Part shown: positions 35,271 to 46,412 of the stretch, piece after piece
How the letters are laid out: every line of letters begins with the position of its first letter
Numbering within the stretch: the stretch's first letter is position 1
NCBI GenBank assembly: GCA_009602735.1
Contig: WELA01010100.1
Coordinates: forward strand, 152,740-216,739
DNA from: Mesotaenium endlicherianum
Taxonomy: Eukaryota; Streptophyta; Zygnematophyceae; Zygnematales; Mesotaeniaceae
Direction of reading: 5' to 3'
DNA length: 64,000 nt
Program-made: the position numbers and the translations under genes
The notes under the pieces: generated by a model
What the model was told of the DNA's origin: nothing
Seen by the model: the letters and a program-made list of their open reading frames with translations, nothing else
Database searches by the model: none

Positions 35271-37052
35271 TGTACGCCCCCCTCTGCGCTGGTCGCGTTG
35301 ATGCGATATCGGCCGCGCATGCACAAGCGCGCCTTGCGCTGCTGTACGTAGCGTCCGGGGCTGCTGCGGGGTTGCCAAGTGGCGCTCCCAGGCAGCTCCT
35401 GAGGTGGACGCGTCGTAACGCCAGTCCGTCGGTGACGTGGAGTGCGGCGGGACCGGGCAAAGCTTGTGGCGCCCCCCCCTTGGTGCGTGCGTTCGTCGCA
35501 ACCCCGGCAGCGCAAATTGCGAGTGCATTAGGATTTTGTGCGCAGCCAGGGGCTAAGCCTTGGTTGTGCGCAGCTGTGAGCGTGTCGTCGGAGCTCCGGC
35601 TGGCGGTCGGATCGCACAGCGTAGTCGCGGATGCCCCCCCTTGCGCAAGAATGCCGGTCGCGATCGCCAGATCGCATGTGGTCGTGCTGGGGCGTGTGCG
35701 CATGACACGTGACGACGTGTGCGCAGCTGCTGCGGGCGCTGTGCTCATGCGGGGGCGCTGGCCAGCGGCGTTGTCGATGCGCTCCTCCGACTGCGCTGTT
35801 TGCGCGGACGCGCTACCAGCAGCGCGTGCGCAAATGTGCCTGGCGCTGTTGCGCGCAGTATGCGGCGCTGCCGCTGGGCTGCTACGTGGCGCCTCCAGAG
35901 TGCTCTTGGCACCCCCTTGACGTGACGCTGGTTCGTCAAGAGCGTAGGATGCAGCTGCTTTGGACGAAGCTTGTGGCGCCCCCTCCTTGGCGCGTGTGTA
36001 CGTTGCGAACAAGGAAACGCAAGTTGCGCGTGCGTCGGGGTTTTGTGCGCAGCCAGGGTTTAAGCCCTGGCTGTGCGCGGGCCTGAGCGCACCGTCGGGG
36101 CTCCGAACGGCGATCTGGCTGCGCAGCGTAGCCCAAGGTGCCCCCCCCCATGCGGGGATGCCGGTCGCGGTCGCCTGGACGCACCTCGCCGTGTCGGGCT
36201 GCGTGCGCGCGCCATGTGGCGATGCATGTGCGCAGCTGCTGTCGGAGCTATGCCGGCTGCGCTGCTGCCGAACGTGCGCAACGCAGTTTGTGGCGCTGGC
36301 CCAAATGGGCGTGTGCGCCTGGCCATGCTGCTGCCAAAAGTCAGCACTTTGGCCAGCGTGTGCGCGACACGTGGCGGCGGCTGTTGGGACCTGCTGCTAG
36401 CAGCAGCCAGCAGCGGGCGGCTGTCCCGTTGCTGCGTGCTTGTGCGCAACATTGCGCACGTCCGCGCAGCCGTAACACGCACGACTGGAGAAGCTGCAGC
36501 CGGAGTGGCCTGCTGGCGGACTCGTGCCAGGGCGCCACCTGTCACTGCACAGGCGCTGTACAGCTCTTCTGGCGCTAGCAGAACAGCGCACGAAAGGGGC
36601 GCGTGTGTCGGCGCCTGCGGAGGCTGCGCTAGCTGCTGAGTGGACCCGTCGGTGGGCCCGATCGCAGAGTCGGCGGTCAGGACTGCGCAGGCTTGGGACC
36701 TGCCACCTGTCAGCCAGTCAGGACTCGTCGCGTTGCTGCTGACAGGTGTCAGCGCGGGGTAAGCCGGGCCTACATGGACGTCGATGTCGGCGCCTGAGGC
36801 CTTCGTCATGGGCGCTCCGTCGTCGTCGTCATGACAATACTGCCATGATTGAGTTCTACTTCATTTCATGCTTCATACAAGTGCAGTTAGGAGGAAGTAG
36901 TCCTCTTTATGATGACTTATACAAGTTCATTGCTGTACATGTTCAAGAATTGTACATGGTTGACTACTACAATTTATTAATACCATGCTCATTAATTGAC
37001 ATTCCGTTTCACACGCAAGATCTCTTTCTTTTAGATTCATATATAGGGTCCN

Positions 37053-37872
37053 AGATGGTCTGGCAGAGTGGATGGTGCAAACCGTTAAGTCTGCTTTGCG
37101 CAAGTTTTGCCTTAAGCATGACAAGCGTGACTGGGATCCGGCCTTGCCATGGCTGGTTATGGGTTACAGATTTAGCAAGTAGGTTGCCTTGGCAAATTAC
37201 TCGCCATATCAGATATTGTTTGGCAAAAGTCCAGTAGTGCCCAGGAGCATAAAGCAGGAGATTGAACAGGTAAAAGACCTGGACAGCCCTGAGGAACTGC
37301 TAAAGGTGATGGTACGCCGTAAGGCGTTATTTGAGCGCACGATGCCGGCTGCACTGGACAATCTGAAAATTGCACAGAAAAGAGATACACAGCGTTACGC
37401 CAGGACGCGAAACGGGAGTTACCGCCTGCAGATGACGCAGATTCAAGAAGGAGACTTTGCCTACCGCAAGCGCTAGACTAAGACCACCATCGACACCAAT
37501 TCAGGTGCAGTGATCTTACGTGTGAAACATGCGTTTGACAATGGTGTGTTAGAATTGGAAGGTTCTGATGGTAAGACCACGAGAGATCACGTGCAGAATT
37601 GCTCGCTATGCTATTTGCCGAATATTGATCCTACGGTTAGGGTTGTGCCCGAGGAATTGGTGCCAGCCACGCCTTGTGCCAGCTGCCAAGTGCTTGATGA
37701 TCAGGAAGCAATGGTAACTTGCGATAAGTGTGGTGCCCGTTGCACTTTCTGCATTGGCGAGGAAGAGATTATGGCAGGACAATGGGAAAGCCCTGACTGC
37801 CTTCCTAAACCCCTAGCCGCAGGGCTGGAAACTAATAGCTTTCAGCAGAAAAGGCAGGGACGCCTCAGCTGA
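37053..37872 (+). pseudogene. Second copy of integrase tail and PHD-like frame
   Basis: Identical to 31597-32416. It begins mid-integrase with no upstream gag, RT or integrase core, so it is a fragment by position. The in-frame TAG between integrase core and tail is shared with copy 1. Confidence 0.85.
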
Positions 37873-38271
37873 AAGGGAGGGGCGTAAGAGGAATTAAGGC
37901 AAGGCAAGTATTTTTAAATTTTCTGCTAAGGCTTAAGATAAGCAGATGGTGAGGGCTGAGTAAAGTAGAACAAAGCCCTGAGAGTTGGTCATGGTTGCAT
38001 GGTGCAAGTTCAGGAGCCCAGGGATGGGTTAACCCTGGTAAGGCTTGTCACCGACACACGTGCAAAGATTGATCGACCATGTTTGCCCGCACGTGAGGAG
38101 GGCCACCGACACATTGACCAGGTCGAGGGCAAACGTGCTGAAAGGCCACGCACGTGCCGAGGGACCGACACTGTTAGGCACGACATGGCTTAGCTTTCTC
38201 GTATTCCTCTTTCCCCTCTTTGCACTTCTCACTGTGCACTTCTCTCTGTACTCTTCTTCCTCTCTTCGTCC

Positions 38272-38538
38272 ATGGCCGCTCCTTCTTCTTCGCAGTCCAT
38301 GTCGTGTGTAAACTTGCCTTCTGTCTCTAATTCAGACGACAGTTTAGTTGACAATCTGGTAGTAGCTGCATATGCCTCATGGCAAAAAATACATGAGGTG
38401 TTCGAATTCGACAGTGATTCAGATGTAGACGAGCCTATGGACACATCGCTTACTCCATATGCCCCTGATTCGGACGACGACATGGAGCACCTCACTGACC
38501 TCCTCGATGTACACTCCTCTACCAGTGGCAAGCGCTGA
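38272..38538 (+). CDS. Small acidic ORF upstream of Harbinger transposase (copy 2)
   Basis: Identical to the 88-aa ORF at 32816-33082, with the same position relative to the transposase. It has no recognised domain. Confidence 0.35.
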   Translation: MAAPSSSQSMSCVNLPSVSNSDDSLVDNLVVAAYASWQKIHEVFEFDSDSDVDEPMDTSLTPYAPDSDDDMEHLTDLLDVHSSTSGKR

Positions 38539-38684
38539 TATTTCCCTCTGACATACCCTGGCAGTACCGTTTTTCAAAGCGCCCTTGTGCAATTAGACTC
38601 GGACCTCATAGAAGCACGCATTCAGCTGTTATTCCAGCAAGCTCAGGGCCCTCAATAGTACATTAGACCACGCACTACGTACTA

Positions 38685-39789
38685 GAGTCGCACTCTCAAA
38701 GAGGTCGTTGCGTCGCAGGATTCGGAACAATGGCGGCCTCTTTTTTGCATTGACGTTCGGTTCAGGATGATAATAGTGAGCCTCATAGCCCCATACATTT
38801 GTACCCATCCTCCTCCTTGCTTTGCTTCCATCCTGAACAGGTCAATAGATGTTCCTACAATGGTGCTGTGTGCTGTTACGAAGCTAGGATCTGGCATGAC
38901 CTACCTGGTACTGTCATCACTTTTTGGACTAGGAGTTACGACCTGTTACCAGATTGTCCAGAAGTTTTGCAAGGCTATGAACAACGAGCTTGGTTTGTTG
39001 CTACGCATGCCTTTCATGGGCCAACCTTTGCAGGCTGCCATAGGAATGAGTCGCTTCAGGGGCTTTCCCAATTGTGTGGGGGCCCTAGATGTTAGTCATA
39101 TTGAGTGCCAGAAGCCAGCTAAAGGAGACCCTACTTCTTATTGGGATAAAAATTGTAGTTATAGCATATGCTTGCAGGCAGTCGTAGGCCACAATGCCAT
39201 GTTTCTGGATGTTGCCATAGGTGCTGCTAGCAACATGCATGATGAACGCATCTTGAGGCGTTCCTGGCTAAGTAGGACAAACTGGCAAAACTTGAGGTTG
39301 TTTAGGGGTCCTTCTGTTATTGTGGAAGACCAACCTGTCCCTCCCTACATTGTTGCTGATGAGGGCTACGCACCTGACCACTGGTTACTGGTTCCATTCA
39401 AGAGAGAGAACAATATGTGTCTTAGCGACGAGCAGAAGTTGTTCAATACTAGCCTGTCATCTACGCGCATGGTTGTAGAGCGCGCTTTTGGGATCCTCAA
39501 GGGTGTGTGGCGCATGTTTGGAGGTAGAGCAAATCATCCAGTAGCAACTGGAATTCTAGAAAAGCAACTTAGGAGCTGCTGCATCTTGCATAACATGCAA
39601 ATTCTTGTCAGGTGTAACCCTGCCATTCATGAGGAATGGCAAAGACGCATTGACAACCCACCTGAAGGGGAGGTGATCCTGGGGGCAGCCAATCATGAAG
39701 ATGCAGAGCGTGGAGGACGAGATAGAACGGCAGGAACTCGCTTGAGAAGAGCTTTGTTTGTGTATCATATTAACGGCCACATTAGATGA
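38685..39789 (+). CDS. PIF/Harbinger (HARBI1-like) DDE transposase, copy 2
   Basis: Identical in translation to the 33311-34333 protein, with the Met frame at 38767-39789 and the same DDE residues. This copy lies 3.7 kb from the oppositely oriented SANT/Myb-like gene (43451-46412), so if a two-gene Harbinger element exists here, this is the transposase half. If the tandem block is an assembly artefact, only one of the two transposases is real. Confidence 0.85.
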
Positions 39790-40420
39790 CGAATGGAGGT
39801 GGTTATTTGTTTGAGCCAGCTGTTTGTTGAGCTCAACAACCAATACTAGCATATAATGGTCTTTTTGTAAATATTAGGTTAACAAGGAGAGAGGATTTAA
39901 GCTAACTAGTGCCTCTTCTATAGATGTGTCTATTAGTACAGCGACAACATATTGATTCAAAGAATGGAGGTAGCAATTAACTTCAGCATGATATATTTAG
40001 CTCAATTTCTTCGTAAAACTATATTCTTTCATTACTCATTGTTGAATCACCTCAGTGCTACAGGTTGTGTGTCCATCATTCACGTGAATTTGTGTGTGCT
40101 CTTTTCATTTTGCAGACATGTCAATTATGTGCATGTTTTGCAATTCTACCTACTCTCGTGTATTAGGCGGTCGGGTGCGCATCAGCTGCTGAGCTGTTGG
40201 CTGAGCTGCTGCCAAGTGGTAGCGTGCGCCAGCGTGCTGGCGCAGCAGGCGAGAGTAGTCTCAGGCCGGGGCGCGTGTGACGGCTGTGGCGGGAATGCCA
40301 TCGCCAAGGTGCAGAGCAAGTCCGGGCCAAACCTTCGCCGGTCCATGAACGCACCTGCGCCCAACCTGGTCTGTGCCTGGCCGGACCTGTGCTTAGCCTG
40401 CGGAGCCTGACGCGTGGCGA

Positions 40421-40726
40421 CAACGGAGTCAGACGCGTCGCGAAGTGCTAGCGCTGGCGCTGGGGCACCTGGTGCTGGCGCTGCGAGCGGCGCTGGTGCT
40501 GGCGCACCTGGTGCTGGCGCTGCAGGTGGCTCTGGTGGTGGCGCTGACGGTGGCGCACTTGGCGCGGGCACTGGCGCTGGCGCTGAGGCACCTAGCGCTG
40601 GAGGTGGCACACCTGGCGCTGGCGCTAGCGCTGGCGTTCCGGGTGGCGCTAACGCACCTGGCGCTGGCGCTGCGAGTGGCGCTGGTGCTGGTGCACCTGG
40701 CGCTGGCGCTGCTGTAGTATTGTCGC
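40421..40726. repeat. GGCGCT-rich minisatellite, copy 2
   Basis: Same tract as at 34965-35270. Long frames on either strand through this region are repeat artefacts. Confidence 0.85.
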
Positions 40727-42519
40727 TGTACGCCCCCCTCTGCGCTGGTCGCGTTGATGCGATATCGGCCGCGCATGCACAAGCGCGCCTTGCGCTGCTG
40801 TACGTAGCGTCCGGGGCTGCTGCGGGGTTGCCAAGTGGCGCTCCCAGGCAGCTCCTGAGGTGGACGCGTCGTAACGCCAGTCCGTCGGTGACGTGGAGTG
40901 CGGCGGGACCGGGCAAAGCTTGTGGCGCCCCCCCCTTGGTGCGTGCGTTCGTCGCAACCCCGGCAGCGCAAATTGCGAGTGCATTAGGATTTTGTGCGCA
41001 GCCAGGGGCTAAGCCTTGGTTGTGCGCAGCTGTGAGCGTGTCGTCGGAGCTCCGGCTGGCGGTCGGATCGCACAGCGTAGTCGCGGATGCCCCCCCTTGC
41101 GCAAGAATGCCGGTCGCGATCGCCAGATCGCATGTGGTCGTGCTGGGGCGTGTGCGCATGACACGTGACGACGTGTGCGCAGCTGCTGCGGGCGCTGTGC
41201 TCATGCGGGGGCGCTGGCCAGCGGCGTTGTCGATGCGCTCCTCCGACTGCGCTGTTTGCGCGGACGCGCTACCAGCAGCGCGTGCGCAAATGTGCCTGGC
41301 GCTGTTGCGCGCAGTATGCGGCGCTGCCGCTGGGCTGCTACGTGGCGCCTCCAGAGTGCTCTTGGCACCCCCTTGACGTGACGCTGGTTCGTCAAGAGCG
41401 TAGGATGCAGCTGCTTTGGACGAAGCTTGTGGCGCCCCCTCCTTGGCGCGTGTGTACGTTGCGAACAAGGAAACGCAAGTTGCGCGTGCGTCGGGGTTTT
41501 GTGCGCAGCCAGGGTTTAAGCCCTGGCTGTGCGCGGGCCTGAGCGCACCGTCGGGGCTCCGAACGGCGATTTGGCTGCGCAGCGCAGCCCAGGGTGCCCC
41601 CCCCATGCGGGGATGCCAGTCGCGGTCGCCTGGACGCACCTCGCTGTGCCGGGCTGCGTGCGCACGCCATGTGGCGGTGCATGTGCGCAGCTGCTGTCAG
41701 AGCTATGCCAGCTGCGCTGCTGCCGAACGTGCACAACGCAGTTCGTGGCGCCGGCCCAAATGGGCGTGTGCGCCTGGCCATGCTGGTGCCAAAAGTCAGC
41801 ACTTTGGCCAGCATGTGCGCGACACGTGGCGGCGGCTGCTGGGACCTACTGCTAGCAGCAGCCAGCAGCGGGCGGCTGTCCCGTTGCTGCGTGCTTGTAC
41901 GCAACACTGCGCACGTCCGCGCAAATGTAACACGCACGACTGCTGAAGCTGCAGCCGGAGTGGCCTGCTGGCGGACTCGTGCCAGGGCGCCACCTGTCGC
42001 TATACAGGCGCTGTACAGCTCTGCTGGCGCCAGCAAAACAGTGCACGAAATGGGCGCGTGTGTCGGCGCCTGCGAGGGCTGCGCTAGCTGCTGCGTGGAC
42101 CCGTCGGTGGGCCCGATCGCAGAGTTGGCGGTCAGGACTGCGCAGGCTTGGGACCTGCCACCTGTCAGCCAGTGAAGACTCGTCGCGTTGCTGCTGACAG
42201 GTGTCAGCGCGGGGCAAGCCGGGCCTGCAAGGACGTCGATGTCGGCGCCTGCGGCCTTCGTCATGGGCGCTCCGTCGTCGTCGTCATGACAGTACTGCCA
42301 TGATTGAGTTCAACTTCAATTCATGTTCATATTGCTTCATACAAGTGCAGTGAGGAGGAAGTAGTCCTCGTTATGATGACTTATACAAGTTCATTTTTGT
42401 ACATGTTCAAGAATTGTACATGGTTGACTACTACAATTTATTAATACCATGCTCATTAATTGACATTCCGTTTCACACGCAAGATCTCTTTCTTTTAGAT
42501 TCATATATAGGGTCCAATT

Positions 42520-42562
42520 GAATACAAGTACACCATTCAANGAATACAAGTACACCAATCAA
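42520..42562. repeat. Short direct duplication around a single N (contig joint)
   Basis: The 21-base sequence before the N at 42541 (GAATACAAGTACACC...) is repeated after it with one mismatch. This looks like two contig ends joined without merging their overlap. Confidence 0.75.
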
Positions 42563-42660
42563 ACATAAAGTGTTGCTCCTGAAGGCAACCTCATAATGGT
42601 TGGTAAATATGACAAAGTAGCAAATATCCACTTGAGTGTATGTCGTACAACCTACACAAT

Positions 42661-43368
42661 TTATAATACGACATACTCTGCGGGCAATTCAACTTTGCGA
42701 TGCCTAGCTACCCGTGTAAGTATTCTCTTCATGTTGCGCGCCTTCACAGCACCGTGTACGCCTAACAGGCTCTCACCCAACCGAGCAGAGAACTCAAGCA
42801 AGACATTGTGTAGGTTGAAAGAGGCCACAAGAGCAGGGACTTGAACCGCTTGCACTCTATGTAGCAAAGAGCAGAACTTGCAATATACCACAGTGTCTTG
42901 TTTCCACTCATCAAGTGCATTCTCTTTGTAGGCAATGGCGCTACGCAACTCAGTAGCAATTTTTTGAAACTCTATCATGTGCACCTCCAATTCTGGATAG
43001 CGATACATCTTACAATCAAAAGGTGGTACAACACTCCAACGACTCTGTACAGTGTGTGCTTTCAAGAGGATATCTGCTAAGTCATACTCTAAAGTATGCA
43101 GCTGTTTGCGTAGTTTAGCCTCACCTAGACAAGATGTCAGTCCATAACTTTGCCTCAGCTTAGTCACGGAGAAATACGGTGTTGGCGTAGGCAAAGTTGT
43201 GCGAGCACGCAATAAAGGCAAGCCTGCAATGGCAGCCACAAGATAATGAAATGTGAGGCAATATGTACTTTGGATAGCATAGTTGAGCAAAGTAATATTT
43301 GAGCAGGCCGAGAGGGCAACAAGACACATTTGTAGCACAATAAAACAATGAGTATGAATTGAAATCAT
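42661..43368 (-). CDS. Hypothetical protein, 235-aa ORF
   Basis: The ORF runs on the minus strand, 82 bases downstream of the stop of the SANT gene. It contains EYDLADILLKAHTVQSRW, YPELEVHMIEFQKIATELRS and a basic end (KARNMKRILTRVARHRK). The first 50 residues are hydrophobic and may be untranslated or intronic. No family is recognised. It could be a 3' exon of an alternative transcript of the SANT gene, a second protein of the same mobile element, or a decayed fragment. Confidence 0.35.
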   Translation of the reverse strand: MISIHTHCFIVLQMCLVALSACSNITLLNYAIQSTYCLTFHYLVAAIAGLPLLRARTTLPTPTPYFSVTKLRQSYGLTSCLGEAKLRKQLHTLEYDLADILLKAHTVQSRWSVVPPFDCKMYRYPELEVHMIEFQKIATELRSAIAYKENALDEWKQDTVVYCKFCSLLHRVQAVQVPALVASFNLHNVLLEFSARLGESLLGVHGAVKARNMKRILTRVARHRKVELPAEYVVL

Positions 43369-43450
43369 TTAAATAAACTACATTACAATTTGTATTCTCA
43401 CAAAGATAATAATACCGAAGTATAAAAAACTACAAAATAAAAGCACAGTA

Positions 43451-46412
43451 CTACTTAGATGAACTAGTAGAGCCACTAGCAGGCTTCTCTCCAAGAGATG
43501 CTTCATCATCAACTGCAACAGCAGAAGTGGGCGTGGAACTCTTGCTGGCAGTCCTGCTGTCAGCAAGCCTGTTCATTGCAGCTATAAAACCTTGCTGCCC
43601 ATTATCATAGGATAAAAGCTTCTGACTAAACATTTTATAATGCATCTCTATTTTAGCCGTCAACTGCGCCATCTGCATTTCCATATGGTTATTCTGCTGC
43701 GCTAATTTTGCATCAGCTAAATGCTGCACTAGTGCTAACTTAGCAAGGTCTGCGGTTCTTTGGTCACCTGAGGCCTGCCTTTGTGCATCAATCTGCTCTC
43801 TTTGCGCAAGAACTTGATCAGCAGCTGTTAGTTGCATGTTCTCTAGAATAATGACATGCCTATCACTAGCAGAGGCCATTTCAGCACGGGCCCTACCAGC
43901 ACTTTGCTTAAGACGCTTACCACTCGGAGGTTGAGTTGCGTCCTTAGGCTTGGTTCCAGGTGTGTCAGGAGCTGCAGGAGGTTCAGGAGAAGCTGAAGGT
44001 AAAGGGCGCGAAGCAGAAGATGCTCGTGCAGGCCTGGCAGGTGACGCATCTTCCTCACTATCATCCCCACTGTCCTCAGAATCAACTGCTGCAGGTACAC
44101 CCCCATCCTCTGAGTAAACAAAAGGGATGGGATTAGTGTTATCAGCCGTAACTACAGCAGGCACAGCACGAGCTGAAGATGGCGCTGTACCTGTACCTCT
44201 ACCCCTGGCAGGTTCACGAGGGCCCGCACGAGGGCCCGCACTAACGTCAGCGGAAGGATTTGCAGCAGCTGCAGCCGCTGCTTCCTCTCTAGCTCTAGCA
44301 CGCTCAATAGCCCTAGCTAAGTCTTGCTGATTCATGAGGTCATTATGATCCTGCTCACCGGGATTAACAACTTCTGCCCTGCTCTGAGCATAGGGGTACC
44401 AAAACTCATACAAAGTCTCATCAGGCCAATTGCCATCCATATCCCACCTAGCTCTGCGCTCAGCATCAGTCATCTCCCAATAAGAAACCTGACCGGTTGG
44501 GACATGCAGGTTGTAGTCAAATATGATTTTGAGAGCTCTAGAGACTTTCTGAAACTTGCCTTTCACCGAAGTACTGGTACGGTAGATGCCAGTGGCCTGC
44601 CCCAGGGGCTTGGTAATGGCTTTCCACTTATCCTTGTCAGTGACACATTTGAGGTGAGGGTTGCCATTACGCCTCTGCTCATCCAAATACTTATAGTGCA
44701 CCCTGATGAGCTTCTCGACACAGCTGGCTGTCCACGGAATCTTGGCCAGGGGACGAGCTGTAGCCAAGGCTGGCACGACTCTGGCAAGAGGAAGTTGAGC
44801 CACTGTATTGCTGACTGCCTGAAGCTGCCCTGCCAGAGGATTTACCTGCAATGGGGTGCAAAGTATATGTTAGCAAGAGGTATCATGGAAAACAACAGGC
44901 GTAGTACAATTTGAACACATTAAGAATTAAAATGAACGTGCAGTTCAGAGCAAGGTTCAGAGCATACAAGAGATAGTACCAAAACAGTAGGAAAAGTGGC
45001 ACAAGCAGGTGAACAACAGGAAAAAAGCTTTGTGTAAAAGGAGAAAATAGGTGCAATGCACGCCAAGGCTCAGAGCAGACAAAAAAGCATGTGCAAGCAG
45101 GTGAATATCAGAGAAGAAGGATGCGCATACAAGCAGCAAACAGAGACAGCTAGGTTGAGAGCACACGAGAAAATAAATTCCTAACAGCAGCATACGAGGT
45201 GGTAGCATGGTAATCAGGTGAAAAAAAGGTGCGGTAAAAGGGTAGGAAAAGTGTGCAACGCATGGCGAAGTTCGAAGCAAGCAAGATATATGCATAACAG
45301 GGAGAAGCAATTGAACATAACAGGTATTAAGCAGGTGTAATAAACATGCCAAAACTAATACTAAGACTTGTCCATCATAGCAATAAAAAGAGGTCCAAAA
45401 CAGTCCTAAAAAGCAGAGTACCTCAGCTGCTGCAACTGGTGCAGAGGAGTATCCAGCAGCAGCAGGTGGGGTGCCATTGGCAGCCTGTAGCAACGGCAAA
45501 CCCACATGAGGCACTCGCGCGCTGCCATTGTTGTCCATGCCAATGGGATTATGTTGGATGATCACTTGGTTCCCGTTGTGGTCGAGATCCTGTGTCAAAT
45601 CACGCACATAGGGAAAGTCATAATGGTAAGTTTAAGAAAGATACAGGCAATGAGGCACTTGCAAGAATGTGCCTGTGTATCACATGAACCATAAATGCAA
45701 GAGGCACACATCAATTGAAATGGGCATGATATGCACAAGCGTGAAATTAATTTCTTACACACCACAGGGGTTTGTTTGAGAACTTTACAGGATAGTTTGG
45801 TGACTTGTTGTTGTCCATTCCAATGGTATGCTGTTGGAGGGGCACAGTGTCAACGTTGTGATTGACCGCCTGAGAAGACCACAGTCACAGAAGACATTAG
45901 ATAAGGGAAGTAATGAGTGGGCTACAAACAACGGTGCAGGCAGTGACTGCTGGGACAGTTCAGGAATTTAGCTTTCATGAACATGAACGTGAATACCCCA
46001 GGGAAACAAAATTATTTCATGACAAGGCCCCTCAAATACTGCAATAAGCTGCATAATTTTGCAGTCCATTAACAGATGATTGAGGTAAAGGGTTTACCGG
46101 GAAGGTTGGAGCGCCAAGAGTAGACACCAGTCTTGGAGATCGCAGTGGTACTTGGGCGTCGGGCGAAGGTACGTACTGCACACTTCGCTGTTGCTGATTT
46201 TGGGGAATGTAGCTCACAGGGAGTGCACTCCCAGACAATAAGGGGGAGGAAGAGGCAGCCACGGATTCTAGAGTACCCCAAGGCAAAGTGGGTTGTTGCC
46301 CGAAAGGAAGTGGGGGAAACATACTTTGGTAATGACTAGCATCTTGTTGGACAACAAATTTATTGACAACGACATGATTGCTAAGAGCGAAGGGATAACT
46401 CTGCTCGCACAT
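43451..46412 (-). CDS. SANT/Myb-like DNA-binding protein, four exons, 652 aa
   Basis: Exons on the minus strand are 46412-46098, 45869-45789, 45589-45422 and 44845-43451. All introns are phase 0 and the sum is 1959 bases. Residues near 205-300 form a Myb/SANT-like domain (IPWTASCVEKLIRVHYKYL, KDKWKAITKPLG, SVKGKFQKVSRALKIIFDY, then WEMTDAERRARWD) of the kind found in plant transposon-linked proteins and trihelix-like factors. An Ala/Glu-rich coiled stretch and a Pro/Ser/acidic linker follow, then a predicted coiled coil (AQLTAKIEMHYKMFSQKLL). Exons 2 and 3 are related: both contain an HN...QH..IGMDNN motif. PIF/Harbinger elements usually carry such a second protein, and two transposase copies lie nearby on the opposite strand. 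It could also be a domesticated or host gene. Confidence 0.65.
44950..45410. repeat. Degenerate purine-rich repeat in SANT gene intron 3
   Basis: A weakly periodic AG-rich tract has recurring AAGCAGGTGAA-type motifs near 45003, 45095 and 45330. It fills most of the third intron. Confidence 0.4.

Larger units (their letters stand above)
31597..37051 (+). repeat. Direct repeat copy 1 (5455 bases)
   Basis: This block contains the end of integrase, the PHD-like frame, the Harbinger transposase unit and the GC-rich minisatellite. It recurs at 37053-42515 with an offset of 5456. As judged by identical translations, it matches copy 2 without a difference to about 36114 and then diverges by scattered substitutions and small indels. 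It ends at GGGTCC followed by a single N. Confidence 0.95.
37053..42515 (+). repeat. Direct repeat copy 2 (5463 bases)
   Basis: Copy 2 starts right after the N at 37052, inside the integrase catalytic-Glu motif (DGLAEWM). It runs through the same integrase tail (37189-37476), PHD-like frame (37510-37872), acidic ORF (38272-38538), transposase (38767-39789) and minisatellite as copy 1. The first difference I see from copy 1 is at 41571 (T for C at 36115). Unlike copy 1, its end continues into unique sequence. Confidence 0.95.

Noticed and set aside
34726-36012. 428-aa minus-strand and 320-aa plus-strand frames, Ala/Pro/Gly-rich, with copies at 40182-41639
   Set aside because: GGCGCT-type repeats lack stop codons in most frames, so long frames appear on both strands at once. 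No domain or start context supports either.
36060-36809. 249-aa minus-strand frame, with a related 290-aa frame at 41392-42264
   Set aside because: The two copies differ at many amino-acid positions and in frame extent, as expected of non-coding GC-rich DNA and not of a conserved protein.
42661-43368. Possible KDZ or Harbinger accessory identity for this ORF
   Set aside because: I compared it with the C-terminal KDZ exons and the SANT protein and saw no shared motif, so no identity is assigned.
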